Assembly (NCBI GenBank): GCA_964469555.1
Contig: CAYYAQ010000005.1
Span: forward strand, 17,629-81,628
Direction of reading: 5' to 3'
From: CAYYAQ01 sp964469555
Lineage (GTDB): Bacteria; Planctomycetota; UBA1135; UBA2386
DNA: 64,000 nt
A program made the translations under genes and the position numbers. Position 1 is the stretch's first letter; every line of letters begins with the position of its first letter. Under the pieces are notes generated by a model that saw nothing but the letters and a program-made list of their open reading frames with translations, made no database searches and was not told where the DNA came from. This document shows, piece by piece, positions 9,011-18,483 of the stretch.

Positions 9011-9239
9011 CTTTTTTCTTCCTCGTTTGGTTGGTTTGAATCAGGTTCGTGTCCTGAAAGGTTGTCGCCCGCGTCTAGCCTTGCGGCGGGCATCCATTCA
9101 GGCGACTTTTCTACGGAAAGTGCCGAGAACGGGTCCCCCACGCCGGGACACTGCCAAATCGCGTGGGTGCGACACGCGAAACTGCCAGATCCGCAGGCTC
9201 GACTTGGGGTCCCCACACAGGCGTCGTAAACTCTCGCGG

Positions 9240-9974
9240 ATGAACCGCTACCTACTCGCCCTTGCCCTCGCACTCCTATCGTTGTGCATCGGCTGCGACG
9301 TCGTCGGTGAGACGGGCAAATACCCCGTCATCACCGGCACGAAGGACGCGCGCATGGTGCAGGACGTCGGCGAGAGGATCGCGAAGGCCTGCGGTCGCAA
9401 CTACGCGTGGGAGTTCAAGCTCCTCGACGCACCAAAAGTCGTGAACGCGTTCGCCCTTCCCGGAGGCAAGATCGCGATCTACTCCGGGATCCTGAAAGTC
9501 ACAAAGGACGAACACGGGCTCGCTACGGTGATGGGACACGAGGTTGCCCACGCGACGGCAAGGCACGGCGCCGAAAGGATGACCGACACGACTATTGCGA
9601 AACTCGGATTAGGTGCCGCGGCGCTGGTGCTCGAAGGTTGGGACAAGGAATCCGAGGAAACCAAGGGGATGGTCATGACTGGCCTCGGCCTCGCCGGTAA
9701 GGGCACCCTCCAGAAATTCAGCCGCACCCACGAGAGCGAAGCCGACACCATCGGCCTCGAGTACATGATGCGTGCCGGCTACGACCCCGAGGCCGCACCC
9801 AAGCTCTGGGAACGCATGGCGAAACTCAGCGCGGGAAAGGGACCCGGTATGCTCGAGTCGTTCTTCGCGAGCCACCCACCATCCCTCGAACGCGCTGCGA
9901 AAGCTGATCCCGATTCTGCGGCAGAAGCTCGCCGACGAGAAAACGGGCTCCGCACGGGAGTGATCGGGAACTGA
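9240..9974 (+). CDS. M48 family metallopeptidase, lipoprotein
   Basis: A zinc peptidase of 244 residues related to the periplasmic quality-control proteases of the LoiP/BepA type. The signal peptide ends in the lipobox LCIGC (Cys at about 19). The zinc motif HEVAHATARHG lies near residue 100, and the third ligand is in THESEADTIGLEYM near residue 164. The C-terminal half has the usual M48C features, including the FFASHPPSLERA segment. Start 9240 is the ATG directly before the signal peptide; the frame is open upstream but that reading is antisense to hsp20. It is likely the first gene before the S41 protease. Confidence 0.92.
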   Translation: MNRYLLALALALLSLCIGCDVVGETGKYPVITGTKDARMVQDVGERIAKACGRNYAWEFKLLDAPKVVNAFALPGGKIAIYSGILKVTKDEHGLATVMGHEVAHATARHGAERMTDTTIAKLGLGAAALVLEGWDKESEETKGMVMTGLGLAGKGTLQKFSRTHESEADTIGLEYMMRAGYDPEAAPKLWERMAKLSAGKGPGMLESFFASHPPSLERAAKADPDSAAEARRRENGLRTGVIGN

Positions 9975-10056
9975 TTCGCGATACTGTTTGTGGGTGTGAC
10001 GGGCCGTGACCGTCAAACAGCAGAACTAGCACGTAGATGGTGCTCCAAGACACGAA

Positions 10057-11427
10057 ATGACGAATTCCTACCACTCCTCGAATCAGCAGGTGTCGACGTG
10101 GTTTTTCCTCGCCGTGATGGGGCTGACCGTCCTCACGGCGCTGGGATTCCTGTACCTCGGTCGGCAGCTCGCACCGGGTTCGAACCTCCCGAGCACAGAG
10201 TTGAAGATACTCAGCCGGGCCTACGACCGGATCGACGAACACTACATCTACGACCTCTCCGAGGAACGGCGGGCCGAACTGATGCACGCCGCGATCTCCG
10301 GGATGGTCCGCAAGCTCGACAAGTATTCCCGCTACTACGCACCGAACAAGAGCGGAGACTACGACGTCGGCACCCGCGGCGTGATGGCCGGAATCGGCAT
10401 CGTCGTCCAGACCGTCGAGGGCCAGGTCGTGCTGCTCTACCCGAGCCCGGGTGGACCAGCTGAGCACGCGGGACTCAAGGTCGGCGACATCGTCACTGCC
10501 GTCAATGGCACGCCGGTGCACAGTTCGAAGGAGGCGGTCGACGAAATCCGAGGCGAGCTCGACACGGCTGTGATCCTGACCATCAAACGCGGTGACGCGA
10601 AACACCGCGCCGTGTCCATCCATCGCGGCACGATCGTGATCCCAAGCCTCAAGTGGGCGCGAATTCTCGACAAGGAAAAGCGCATCGGCTACGTCTACCT
10701 CCAGAAGTTCGCCGAGAACAGCGCGACCGAACTCGACCTCTGGCTGCAACAACTGGACGCCGAACTCGGCCACCGACTCGACGGGCTCGTGTTCGATCTG
10801 CGAAACAACCCCGGCGGACTACTGAACACGTGTCTCGACGTCACGAACCGGTTCCTAAAAAAGGGGAAGATCGTCACGCTCAAGCGTCGTAACACCAAAG
10901 ACGTCATCCACAGCGCCGACCCCGCGAAGTGCACGCGGCAAGAACTAGCTCTCGTATTGCTCCTCAACGGGAACTCGGCGAGCGCCAGCGAGGTCTTCGC
11001 GGGTGCGATGACGGACCACGGACGCGCGCAGCTGGTCGGGACGCGCAGCTACGGCAAGGGAGTGGTTCAGAGCGTGTTCAGCTGGAACGATAGCAAGGAA
11101 CGCGTCAAGATCCCGACGTCCTACTACCTCACCCCCGCCGGTCGCAATATCGAGAACACCCTGCGTCCCAAGAGCGAACGAGGCAAGGGCGGCATCCCGC
11201 CGGACCACCTGGTGGACTTCAAGAAACCCATCGACGGGCGAATCGCGATCGCGCGCCTGCAACGCCGTGAGGTGCCGCGGAAGTACCGCGAAGACGTCGA
11301 CGCCCTGTGCAAGGCGAACGAGAAGATCAAGATGTACCGACCCCTCGAACCAGACGAGGACGTCCAACTCGCCGCGGCGCTCGAGCAAGTGCGCGACATG
11401 CTGGACGCCAGGAAGAACGGCAAGTGA
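10057..11427 (+). CDS. S41 family C-terminal processing peptidase
   Basis: A membrane-anchored carboxy-terminal protease of 456 residues. One transmembrane segment (about 13-35) places the rest in the periplasm. A PDZ domain (about 100-180, with GIGIVVQTVEGQ and PAEHAGLKVGDIVTAVNG) binds substrate C-termini. The S41 catalytic domain holds the serine in NGNSASASEVFAGAM and the lysine in GTRSYGKGVVQS, the normal Ser-Lys dyad. An alpha-helical C-terminal region of about 80 residues follows. The stop overlaps the tsaD start by three bases (GTGA), so the two genes are coupled. Confidence 0.94.
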   Translation: MTNSYHSSNQQVSTWFFLAVMGLTVLTALGFLYLGRQLAPGSNLPSTELKILSRAYDRIDEHYIYDLSEERRAELMHAAISGMVRKLDKYSRYYAPNKSGDYDVGTRGVMAGIGIVVQTVEGQVVLLYPSPGGPAEHAGLKVGDIVTAVNGTPVHSSKEAVDEIRGELDTAVILTIKRGDAKHRAVSIHRGTIVIPSLKWARILDKEKRIGYVYLQKFAENSATELDLWLQQLDAELGHRLDGLVFDLRNNPGGLLNTCLDVTNRFLKKGKIVTLKRRNTKDVIHSADPAKCTRQELALVLLLNGNSASASEVFAGAMTDHGRAQLVGTRSYGKGVVQSVFSWNDSKERVKIPTSYYLTPAGRNIENTLRPKSERGKGGIPPDHLVDFKKPIDGRIAIARLQRREVPRKYREDVDALCKANEKIKMYRPLEPDEDVQLAAALEQVRDMLDARKNGK

Positions 11428-12446
11428 CCGACAACCTGGTCCTCGGGATCGAGTCCTCCTGCGACGAGACGGCGGCGGCCGTCGTCCGCAACGGCACCGA
11501 AATCCTGAGCAACGTCGTGCATTCGCAGATCGAATTGCACAGCCGATTCCGCGGCGTCGTGCCGGAGATCGCCAGCCGTTCGCACACAACCCGGGTACTG
11601 CCGATTCTCCTGGGCGCGCTTCGCGAGGCCGAGGTCGCACCCGAGGATCTCACCGCGATCGCCGTGACGAACCGTCCTGGGATGATCGGGTGCCTTCTCG
11701 TCGGCATCGCCGCGGCCAAGTCTCTGAGCTGGCTGGGCGGGACGCCGCTGATCGGAGTCGACCACATCCTCGCCCACATCCACGCGGGTTTCATGACACG
11801 ACCAGACCTCGCGCTGCCCTGCCTCAGTCTCGTCGCGTCCGGCGGCCACTCGGCGCTGTACCACGTGCGGCGGCCGGGCGATGCCGAACGGGTCGGCAGC
11901 ACGCGGGATGACGCCGCCGGTGAAGCGTTCGACAAGGGCGCGGCGATCCTCGGGTTGACCTACCCCGGCGGTCCGTCGATCCAGGCCGCGGCCAAGGACG
12001 GTGATCCCGAAGCCGTGAAGTTCCCACGCCCGCTGCTCCACAAGTCTCTCGACTTCTCCTTCAGCGGGGTCAAGACCGCCCTCCTCTATCACTTGCGCGG
12101 CAGCGGCCTGACACGCCCGATGCCCGAACTGAGCCGCGCCGAGGTCTGTGACCTCGCCGCGTCCTACCAGGCGGCTATCGTCGACTGTCTCGTGACGAAG
12201 CTGCGCAGGGCCGCGGAGCAGTTCGGTTCGAAGGCGCTGACGATCGGCGGCGGCGTCGCCCGCAACGAGCTCCTGCGCGAGCGGATCACTTCCGACCCCG
12301 TGCTGTCCGAGCTCGAACAGGTCTTTCCCCCGATGGACCTGTGCTCCGACAACGGGGCGATGGTCGCGGGACTGGGCGCCCACCTGTTCGCGACCGGCCA
12401 GGTCGACGATCTGCGCCTGGACGCTACGGCGACTGCGCGGCGGTAG
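11424..12446 (+). CDS. tsaD: tRNA N6-threonylcarbamoyladenosine transferase TsaD
   Basis: Transfers the threonylcarbamoyl group from threonylcarbamoyl-AMP to A37 of tRNAs that read ANN codons, working with TsaB and TsaE. The 340-residue product begins VTDNLVLGIESSCDETAAAV, a standard TsaD N-terminus, so the GTG at 11424 is the start. The metal-binding HILAH motif is near residue 113, LVASGGHSALY near 135, and the C-terminal CSDNGAMVAG motif near 312. All key positions look intact. It overlaps the S41 gene and is followed by larB after 119 bases. Confidence 0.96.
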   Translation: MTDNLVLGIESSCDETAAAVVRNGTEILSNVVHSQIELHSRFRGVVPEIASRSHTTRVLPILLGALREAEVAPEDLTAIAVTNRPGMIGCLLVGIAAAKSLSWLGGTPLIGVDHILAHIHAGFMTRPDLALPCLSLVASGGHSALYHVRRPGDAERVGSTRDDAAGEAFDKGAAILGLTYPGGPSIQAAAKDGDPEAVKFPRPLLHKSLDFSFSGVKTALLYHLRGSGLTRPMPELSRAEVCDLAASYQAAIVDCLVTKLRRAAEQFGSKALTIGGGVARNELLRERITSDPVLSELEQVFPPMDLCSDNGAMVAGLGAHLFATGQVDDLRLDATATARR

Positions 12447-12565
12447 GGCGGACCGTTCCCGCGGAACGCAACGGGGGTGCAGAGGTGTCAGACGCCCGAT
12501 TCGTTGCAGACACTCGTTGCGCCGGGCTCGCGGGGCCATCACGATGGGGCGCGGACGGACGATCG

Positions 12566-13324
12566 ATGAACCACGACCTCAGGACGACGCTCAAACAGGT
12601 ACGGGTCGGTGAGTTGTCGGTCGAGGAAGCGACGCGGCGGCTCTCGCCCAGCGCCGACCTCGGCTTCGCCAACGTGGACCTGGGCCGGCAAGAGCGCTGC
12701 GGATTCTCCGAGGTCATCTACTGCGCTGGCAAGACGCCCGAACAGGTCGTCGCCATCGCGGCGGAGATCCTCGAGCGATCGCCCAGGATTCTCCTGACGC
12801 GCGCCGACCAGACCCAAGCGGACGCAGTCGCCGCGGCGATCCCGGACGCGGTTTTCCACAATCGTGCCCGCTGCATCACGGTCGACCCCGAACCCCTCCC
12901 CCGAGAGGGCCTTGTGGCCATCATCGCCGCGGGGACAAGTGACCTCCCGGTCGCCGAGGAAGCGAGCGTGACCGCCCAGATCATGGGCTGCGACGTCACT
13001 ACCCACTGGGACGTCGGCGTGGCGGGCCTTCATCGTCTGGTCGAGCGCATCGAGGCCGTGCGCGAAGCGAGGGTCATCGTGGCGATCGCGGGGATGGAAG
13101 GCGCCCTAGCGTCGGTCGTCGGCGGCCTCGTCGATCAACCCGTGATCGCGGTCCCCACCAGCGTCGGCTGCGGCCTGCACCTCGACGGAATCGTCCCGCT
13201 GCTGGCCATGCTCAACTCGTGCGCCGCCGGCGTAGCCGTGGTCAACGTTGACAACGGTTTCGGCGCCGGTTATTTCGCTGCACTCATCAACCGGACGAAC
13301 GCTCCAAACCCCCCGATTTCTTGA
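12566..13324 (+). CDS. larB: Nickel-pincer cofactor biosynthesis protein LarB
   Basis: LarB carboxylates and hydrolyses nicotinic acid adenine dinucleotide, the first step in making the nickel-pincer nucleotide used by lactate racemase and related enzymes. The 252-residue protein has the family's N-terminal helix (LRTTLKQVRVGELSVEEATRRL) and a PurE-like C-terminal domain with AIIAAGTSDLPVAEEA near 113 and the IAGMEGALASVVGGLVDQPV motif near 175. I chose the ATG at 12566 because the family begins here; the upstream reading is unconserved. The stop overlaps the carA TTG start. larE is 40 kb away in this window and larC is not seen. Confidence 0.93.
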   Translation: MNHDLRTTLKQVRVGELSVEEATRRLSPSADLGFANVDLGRQERCGFSEVIYCAGKTPEQVVAIAAEILERSPRILLTRADQTQADAVAAAIPDAVFHNRARCITVDPEPLPREGLVAIIAAGTSDLPVAEEASVTAQIMGCDVTTHWDVGVAGLHRLVERIEAVREARVIVAIAGMEGALASVVGGLVDQPVIAVPTSVGCGLHLDGIVPLLAMLNSCAAGVAVVNVDNGFGAGYFAALINRTNAPNPPIS

Positions 13325-14454
13325 AGCGCACCGAACGCAAACCCGCCCGCCTGATCCTCGAGGACGGCACCTGCCTCACAGGTCGGTCCTTCGGCGCCAC
13401 GACCGATTCGATCGGCGAACTCGTCTTCAACACCTCGATCACCGGCTACCAGGAGATCCTGACGGATCCTTCGTACCGAGGGCAGGCGGTGTTGCTGACC
13501 CAACCGCACATCGGCAACTACGGCATCAACAGCGAGGATGAAGAATCCCGCCAGTTATGGCTCTCCGGGTTGATCGTGCGGGAGGCCTGCGCCCGCAGCA
13601 GCAACTTCCGGTCTGGCGGCGAACTCCAGGACTACCTCATTCAGCACGGCGTCCCGGGAATCGAAGAGGTCGACACGCGATTGCTCACGCGGCGCGTACG
13701 CGCCGGGGGGTCGATGAAGGTCCTGATCACCGAGGATGTCGACACGGCGACCGAAGAACTGGTGGAGCGCGTGCGGCAGGCTCCCTCGGTCAGCGACGAG
13801 GACCACGTGAAGGCCGTGACCGTCGACAGGGTGCAATCGTGGACACGGGGCTACGAGTCCCCGTTCTCGCCCCCGCTCCATGCGTCTCAGACTCGCTATT
13901 CCGTCGTGGCCTACGACCTCGGCGCGAAGCGCAACATCCTCCGCTCACTCGTGCAATGCGGATTCGACGTCACGCTCGTGCCGGCGGACACGCCCGCGGA
14001 AGCAGTGCTCGAACGCAAGCCGGACGCGGTCTTCCTCAGCAATGGTCCCGGGGACCCGGCGGTTCTCGACTACGCCGAGACGGCCGTCCGCGGCCTCGTC
14101 GAGAAGTTGCCGGTATTCGGCATCTGCCTCGGCCACCAGATTCTCTCCCGCGTGTTCGGCGCCGAGACGTTCAAGATGAAGTTCGGTCACCACGGTGGAA
14201 ACCAGCCGGTGATGGACCTCACGACGGAGAAGGTCGAAGTCACGGCACAGAATCACTCGTTCGCGGTCGACCCGACGCGTCTTCCGGATGCCGTCGAGGT
14301 GACCCACATCAACCTGAACGACCGGACTGTCGAGGGCATCCGCCACAAGGAACTGCCGGTGTTCTCCGTCCAGTACCACCCCGAGGCCGCCCCAGGCCCG
14401 CACGACGCGCTCTACCTCTTCGAACGGTTCCGCAACCTCATCGAGCAGAGCTAG
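13321..14454 (+). CDS. carA: Carbamoyl-phosphate synthase small subunit
   Basis: The glutaminase subunit releases ammonia from glutamine for carbamoyl phosphate, a precursor of arginine and pyrimidines. The 377-residue product has the normal N-terminal domain (LILEDGTCLTGRSFG, then FNTSITGYQEILTDPSY) and a class I amidotransferase domain with the catalytic Cys in FGICLGHQILS near residue 270 and His/Glu in QYHPEAAPGPHD near 350. The start is a TTG at 13321 that overlaps the larB stop (TTGA). carB is not adjacent: the next gene converges on this one. Confidence 0.96.
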   Translation: MKRTERKPARLILEDGTCLTGRSFGATTDSIGELVFNTSITGYQEILTDPSYRGQAVLLTQPHIGNYGINSEDEESRQLWLSGLIVREACARSSNFRSGGELQDYLIQHGVPGIEEVDTRLLTRRVRAGGSMKVLITEDVDTATEELVERVRQAPSVSDEDHVKAVTVDRVQSWTRGYESPFSPPLHASQTRYSVVAYDLGAKRNILRSLVQCGFDVTLVPADTPAEAVLERKPDAVFLSNGPGDPAVLDYAETAVRGLVEKLPVFGICLGHQILSRVFGAETFKMKFGHHGGNQPVMDLTTEKVEVTAQNHSFAVDPTRLPDAVEVTHINLNDRTVEGIRHKELPVFSVQYHPEAAPGPHDALYLFERFRNLIEQS

Positions 14455-14496
14455 CCGGCTTCGAGAACGTCACTGGACCGGACAGCCAGCCGACGT

Positions 14497-16068
14497 CTAC
14501 TTCCGCACCTCTTCCCTCTCGTAGAAATCGACGTAGAAGGGGTTCCACTTGCGCTCCTCGATGGAGAATTCGTCCATGTCGGAGGAAAGGAGTTCGCGAC
14601 GCTCGTCTTCTTCCTCGGGGAAGTCGACGGCGAAGACGCGCACACCGCGACGGCGTTCGAGGCGCATGATCGGGAATAGCCGGGGGTTCTCGTCGCCTTC
14701 GAGCCGGATGACGACGCACTTGCGGCGGGTCATCACGAACATCTTGCGCTCCTCGTTGCGCTTGAACAGGCACGCCATGTGGATCGAAAACACGTCCGAC
14801 TCCACGGTCAACATGCTGGTGAACTTCTCCTTCACCTTCGGATCGGCGATGTTGGCGAACTCCGACACGCTCTCCAGATCGTCGAGACTCGTAAAGATCT
14901 GCTTCGGCGGCTCGAGGCCTTCCTCCACGTCGCCTCCGTAGTCCGCGACATCCGTCTCGGCCTCCTCGCCCTCCTCTTCGGGAGCCTCTTCGTTTCGGTA
15001 GCGAAGGATCCCCTCGATCACCGAGTCCGGGATCTGGGCTTCCTTGAACAAGCACCGAAGCACCGCCCGGCTCGCGGTGTTCACGTTGATCTTGACGCCC
15101 TGCCCCTCATTCTTCGGCGCCGCGGCCTCACCGCCGGCCGCGCCCTCGGAACCCTGATTGCCCTGGCCGGCTCCTCCCTCGTTGGGATTGTTGCGGGCGT
15201 TCTTCTCCGGGTCGCCGGGATCGGCGCGGTAGGAGGTGTAGATCGTCAACACCGACTCGAGACCGGGAAGAACCTGAATCGGCGGCCCCTCCATGATCAG
15301 GTCGAAGAAGATCGTGTCCGTCACTCCGCGCTGCAGCAGGAGCTCGTCGAGATGGAGCGGAATCGTCTTCCGGTCGTCCTCAGGGTCATCGCTCTTGAGC
15401 TTCGGTCGCGGTCGGTTGTCATCATCGCGATTCTGCCCGAGTAGCCACTCCTCGATGGACGTGGCAATCGTCGTCGCATCCGAGGCGGAGATCTCGAACG
15501 ACGTGTTCTCTCGCAGCCCGACGATCAAACGTTCCAACTGTTCTTTCGACTCGTCGGCGAAGTCCTGATCGGGGCTCGCCAGGCTGAGGATGTTGAACTT
15601 GCGGTTCTCGTCCTCGACCCAGACGTAGGTCGTCAACTCACCGTCCGAATACGCTGTCGGTTGAAACCACGGGTCGTTCGAACTGTCGGACGGGGGCTCT
15701 TCCTCGCCACCTCCGCCAGGGCCACCTTCACCGCCCGCTCCCGCTCCAGCTCCAGCTCCAGCTCCAGCTCCAGCTCCAGCTCCACCGAGGGGATTGGCGC
15801 CCTCGCCGCCCATACCTTCCATCTCGCCGCCACTCAGGTCGTCCTTGAGCATCTGCTCGACCTCGAGCAGGTTGTTGCTCAGGTGGTTCTCCATCTTCGT
15901 CATCAGGGCGTCGTTCTCACCCGTGATGCTGGCCATGCGCGCGGTGGTGACGAGGTCCCCGACGAGGACGAACAGCAGGACGCTGAAGATCACCACGAGG
16001 ATGAGGGCGATGCCTTCCTCGCCCTGGCGGCGATTCGGCGTGGATCCTGCTGGTTTCGGTTGTGGCAT
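14497..16068 (-). CDS. gspK: Type II secretion minor pseudopilin GspK-like
   Basis: A GspK-type minor pseudopilin, the tip subunit of the type II secretion pseudopilus. The N-terminus has a short basic leader ending in GEEGIALILVVIFSVLLFVLV, a prepilin-like cleavage site and helix; the Glu expected at +5 of the mature helix is not obvious. The C-terminal half holds the KINVNTASRAVLRCLF helix-hairpin-helix motif typical of GspK and a TSLDDLESV segment. At about 523 residues it is longer than the usual 300-350 because of an inserted Gly-Ala-Glu-rich linker (about 95-135) built on a DNA repeat and another acidic linker near 385. The start at 16068 gives a clean leader. It follows the secretin gene in the same direction. 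Confidence 0.85.
   Translation of the reverse strand: MPQPKPAGSTPNRRQGEEGIALILVVIFSVLLFVLVGDLVTTARMASITGENDALMTKMENHLSNNLLEVEQMLKDDLSGGEMEGMGGEGANPLGGAGAGAGAGAGAGAGAGGEGGPGGGGEEEPPSDSSNDPWFQPTAYSDGELTTYVWVEDENRKFNILSLASPDQDFADESKEQLERLIVGLRENTSFEISASDATTIATSIEEWLLGQNRDDDNRPRPKLKSDDPEDDRKTIPLHLDELLLQRGVTDTIFFDLIMEGPPIQVLPGLESVLTIYTSYRADPGDPEKNARNNPNEGGAGQGNQGSEGAAGGEAAAPKNEGQGVKINVNTASRAVLRCLFKEAQIPDSVIEGILRYRNEEAPEEEGEEAETDVADYGGDVEEGLEPPKQIFTSLDDLESVSEFANIADPKVKEKFTSMLTVESDVFSIHMACLFKRNEERKMFVMTRRKCVVIRLEGDENPRLFPIMRLERRRGVRVFAVDFPEEEDERRELLSSDMDEFSIEERKWNPFYVDFYEREEVRK
15743..15784. repeat. Hexanucleotide tandem repeat inside gspK
   Basis: Seven perfect copies of GCTCCA lie in tandem, read on the minus strand as seven Ala-Gly dipeptides in the gspK linker. 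The unit is a multiple of three, so gain or loss of copies changes linker length without a frameshift. Confidence 0.9.
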
Positions 16069-16212
16069 CGCGTTGGATGTTTGTGGTCCAGGAAGTCCGA
16101 TGTGCAGATTGTGACGGGATTCTAGGCCAGTTCTTCCCCGTCGTCCGCATTCTGACGAAACAAGGACAGTGTGACACAACCCCCGGTCAGCAATACGACA
16201 AGCGCAGGCCTT

Positions 16213-17664
16213 CTAGCGGGCCAGGACGTCCTCGCTGCCGATGCGGATCCGGGGCGTGATCAAGAACTTCAACTCGGTCTCCGAGGTCTGCTCCGTGGTC
16301 TGGCGGAACAGGTAGCCCAGGATCGGAATGTCCCCCAGGATCGGGATCTTCGTCTCGTTCTCGAATGACGTCCGGGAGCGCAGACCGCCGATCATGACGG
16401 TCTTGCCGTTTGGAACGTGAACGGACGTGATCGCGCTTCGGGTCGACACGACCGGGGTCGGGACGACCTCCGTGTCGGCGAAGCCAGTCACGGCGGACAC
16501 GTCGATATGGATCTCGAGGATCACGGTCTCCGTGCCTGCGATGCTCGGCTTGATCCCCATCGTGATCCCGACCGGTCGGAAGGCGACGTCGGTGGACGAA
16601 TTGACACCGACGATCTTCGCCTTGGGGAAGGGGAAGTCCGTGAACGTAGCGATCGCTGCCGTGCCGCCGTTGCGGACGACGAGCCTCGGACTGCTGAGAA
16701 CATCGGCGCGACCCTGGGCCTGCAGCACTTCGAGGGTCGCGTCGAGTTTCCAACCGTCATGGATGCCGCCGAGATCGAGGAGGCCCCTCGAACTCAGGCC
16801 ACTTCCGGCGGGCGAACTGAGCGGAAACGCGGACGTGATCGTGCTGACGAGTTTGCCGCCCGAGAGGTTGCTGAACGCCGAGGGAGGGATCTTCGCACCC
16901 CCGGGGCCGCCGCCCCCACCGGTGCCGAACGAGAGGCTGTCCGACGTCGAGAACTCGACGACCTTCACCTCGATCTCGACCTGCGGGATGTTCGAGTAGA
17001 AGAGATTGAGGGCGTCTTCGAAAGCCGCGAGGTCAGGCGCCTTCGCCGTGACGAGGAGCAGGTCATTGGTCTCCTCCGTGCCCTTGATCGGCACCATGGG
17101 CTTGGTTCCGGGCTTGCCGGTGGCGTACATGACCTGGGGAACGCTCTCGAACCCGGCTACGTAGCTGATCTCGACCAGATTGTCGCCCAACATCGAGCCC
17201 AGGATGCTCGGCGCGCCCTCCTTGCCGCCCAACTTCAACACGTCGGCCGGCTTCAACTCCACGTTGATCAACTTCTTGAAGATCGCCCCCGAACCGGTGC
17301 TGCTCATGAAGTACCGCTTCGTCACCAGATCACCTCGGATGAGCACCGTCGAGCCAAACTGGTTGCGGATCGCCGCCTCCATGCGCCGCTTCTTCTCCTG
17401 CGGCGTGAGGCCCGGCGGGTCTTGAATGTCCGCGAGCGGATCCGTCGTGCTGCGTGGACCGAGACCCAGGATCTTGAAGTTGGCCGGCGTCGCGCCCGAC
17501 TTGATCTCCCTCCCCTGCGGATCGAACACCCTCGACGTCATCTTGCGGGACCCGGGCTTCCACTTCGGAGTCGTCACGCAACCGCTGGACGAGACGACGA
17601 GAACGGCGACGACCGCCCACGCGCTCATGGCACCGCTGACGCCGCGCCGATCAGTGCGATCCAT
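16213..17664 (-). CDS. gspD: Secretin (GspD/PilQ family), lipidated
   Basis: An outer-membrane secretin of about 483 residues. The signal peptide ends in VVSSSGC, a lipobox, so the protein is probably anchored as a lipoprotein. The C-terminal secretin domain is clear: VEIEVKVVEFSTSDSL, DVLSSPRLVVRNGG, and the signature HVPNGKTVMIGGLRS followed by KIPILGDIPILGYLFR. The N-terminal part is short, with room for about one N-type domain rather than the four of classical GspD. The start is uncertain: ATG 17664 has a GGGAG upstream, while ATG 17694 would add ten residues. It lies 144 bases before gspK on the same strand and may form the channel for that system. Confidence 0.85.
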   Translation of the reverse strand: MDRTDRRGVSGAMSAWAVVAVLVVSSSGCVTTPKWKPGSRKMTSRVFDPQGREIKSGATPANFKILGLGPRSTTDPLADIQDPPGLTPQEKKRRMEAAIRNQFGSTVLIRGDLVTKRYFMSSTGSGAIFKKLINVELKPADVLKLGGKEGAPSILGSMLGDNLVEISYVAGFESVPQVMYATGKPGTKPMVPIKGTEETNDLLLVTAKAPDLAAFEDALNLFYSNIPQVEIEVKVVEFSTSDSLSFGTGGGGGPGGAKIPPSAFSNLSGGKLVSTITSAFPLSSPAGSGLSSRGLLDLGGIHDGWKLDATLEVLQAQGRADVLSSPRLVVRNGGTAAIATFTDFPFPKAKIVGVNSSTDVAFRPVGITMGIKPSIAGTETVILEIHIDVSAVTGFADTEVVPTPVVSTRSAITSVHVPNGKTVMIGGLRSRTSFENETKIPILGDIPILGYLFRQTTEQTSETELKFLITPRIRIGSEDVLAR

Positions 17665-17781
17665 CCGTACGGAAAACTCCCGCGATACCTTCATGTCGAT
17701 GCTATGGAACCGCTTTGGCCCTAGCAGGGGCAGGGTATGCATCGACCTCGAGAGGAACAAGGCAAACGCGTGGAGAGTGGG

Positions 17782-18171
17782 TCAACGGCCCAATTCGGCG
17801 ATCACGTCAGAGGTCAGATCGGTGACGGTCAGGCCGCCCGCGTTTGAGATATCGCCCTTTCGCACGACGCAGTCCCGGCTCCCGGCCTGGGCCACCGTCG
17901 CGCACGCAGTCTTGATGCGGCTGTTCATCTCGGAGACGAGCAGGGCGTAGCGGGCCGAGCCCTTCTTCACGCCATCCGACTTGATCGTCTTCCACTCCGG
18001 GGTCGCCTCCTGGACCTTCCTGTAGTTGATGGTGGAAGGCTGGCTGCAGTTTGCCGTGCTGCCAAACAGCACGACACAACCCCGCTTCGTCTTGATCTGG
18101 GCGATTCCAGCGCTGACCAGCAGCAGGCCGGCCAGCAGGCTCATCGCCATTCTCTTCGTGGTGGTGCTCAT
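17782..18171 (-). CDS. Small exported protein of unknown function
   Basis: I do not recognise this 129-residue protein. From the ATG at 18171 it has a clear signal peptide (MAMSLLAGLLLVSAGIAQ) with likely cleavage after IAQ. The mature part has four cysteines, in GCVVLF, TANCSQ, KTACAT and RDCVVR, which could form two disulfides. The rest is polar with no known motif. It lies directly upstream of the secretin, on the same strand, so it may be an accessory or a substrate of that system; that is inference from position only. Confidence 0.6.
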   Translation of the reverse strand: MSTTTKRMAMSLLAGLLLVSAGIAQIKTKRGCVVLFGSTANCSQPSTINYRKVQEATPEWKTIKSDGVKKGSARYALLVSEMNSRIKTACATVAQAGSRDCVVRKGDISNAGGLTVTDLTSDVIAELGR

Positions 18172-18483
18172 CTCTATTGGCGTCGTCTCTTGTCTCGGCG
18201 TTCCGTTCTCAGCCCGTGGCGAGGCGCCACGCTTGAACGCAACAAACCCCAAAAAATTCCAAACCCGCAAGACAACCCCGTCCCGTAGGCCCCCCTGCCG
18301 AAGATCTCGACAGGTCTGACAGTCGGCGGTTTAGCAACTGCGGTACCTGTCGAATTAGTTCTCGCGGCGGAGAGCTCGCCATCAGAGCCAAAACATTGGT
18401 GGCAACGCGGTTGGGATGTGTAGAAATTCTTATCAGAAGCCGGGGGTGGCGAATTAATTCGGCGAAGAGCGAGGCGTTTCCGA
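18172..18483. other. Intergenic region with inverted repeats
   Basis: No gene is seen here. It contains a 12-base AT-rich palindrome, CGAATTAATTCG, at 18450-18461, with a near copy CGAATTAGTTC at 18351. An 8-base inverted repeat (CGACAGGT at 18308-18315, ACCTGTCG at 18345-18352) spans 45 bases. These could be operator sites or a folded leader for the small exported protein and secretin; none matches a named site. Confidence 0.3.

Noticed and set aside
9130..9160. A sigma-54-type GG-N10-GC site upstream of hsp20
   Set aside because: Only the GG and GC are conserved; the -12 element is poor and such matches are common in GC-rich DNA.
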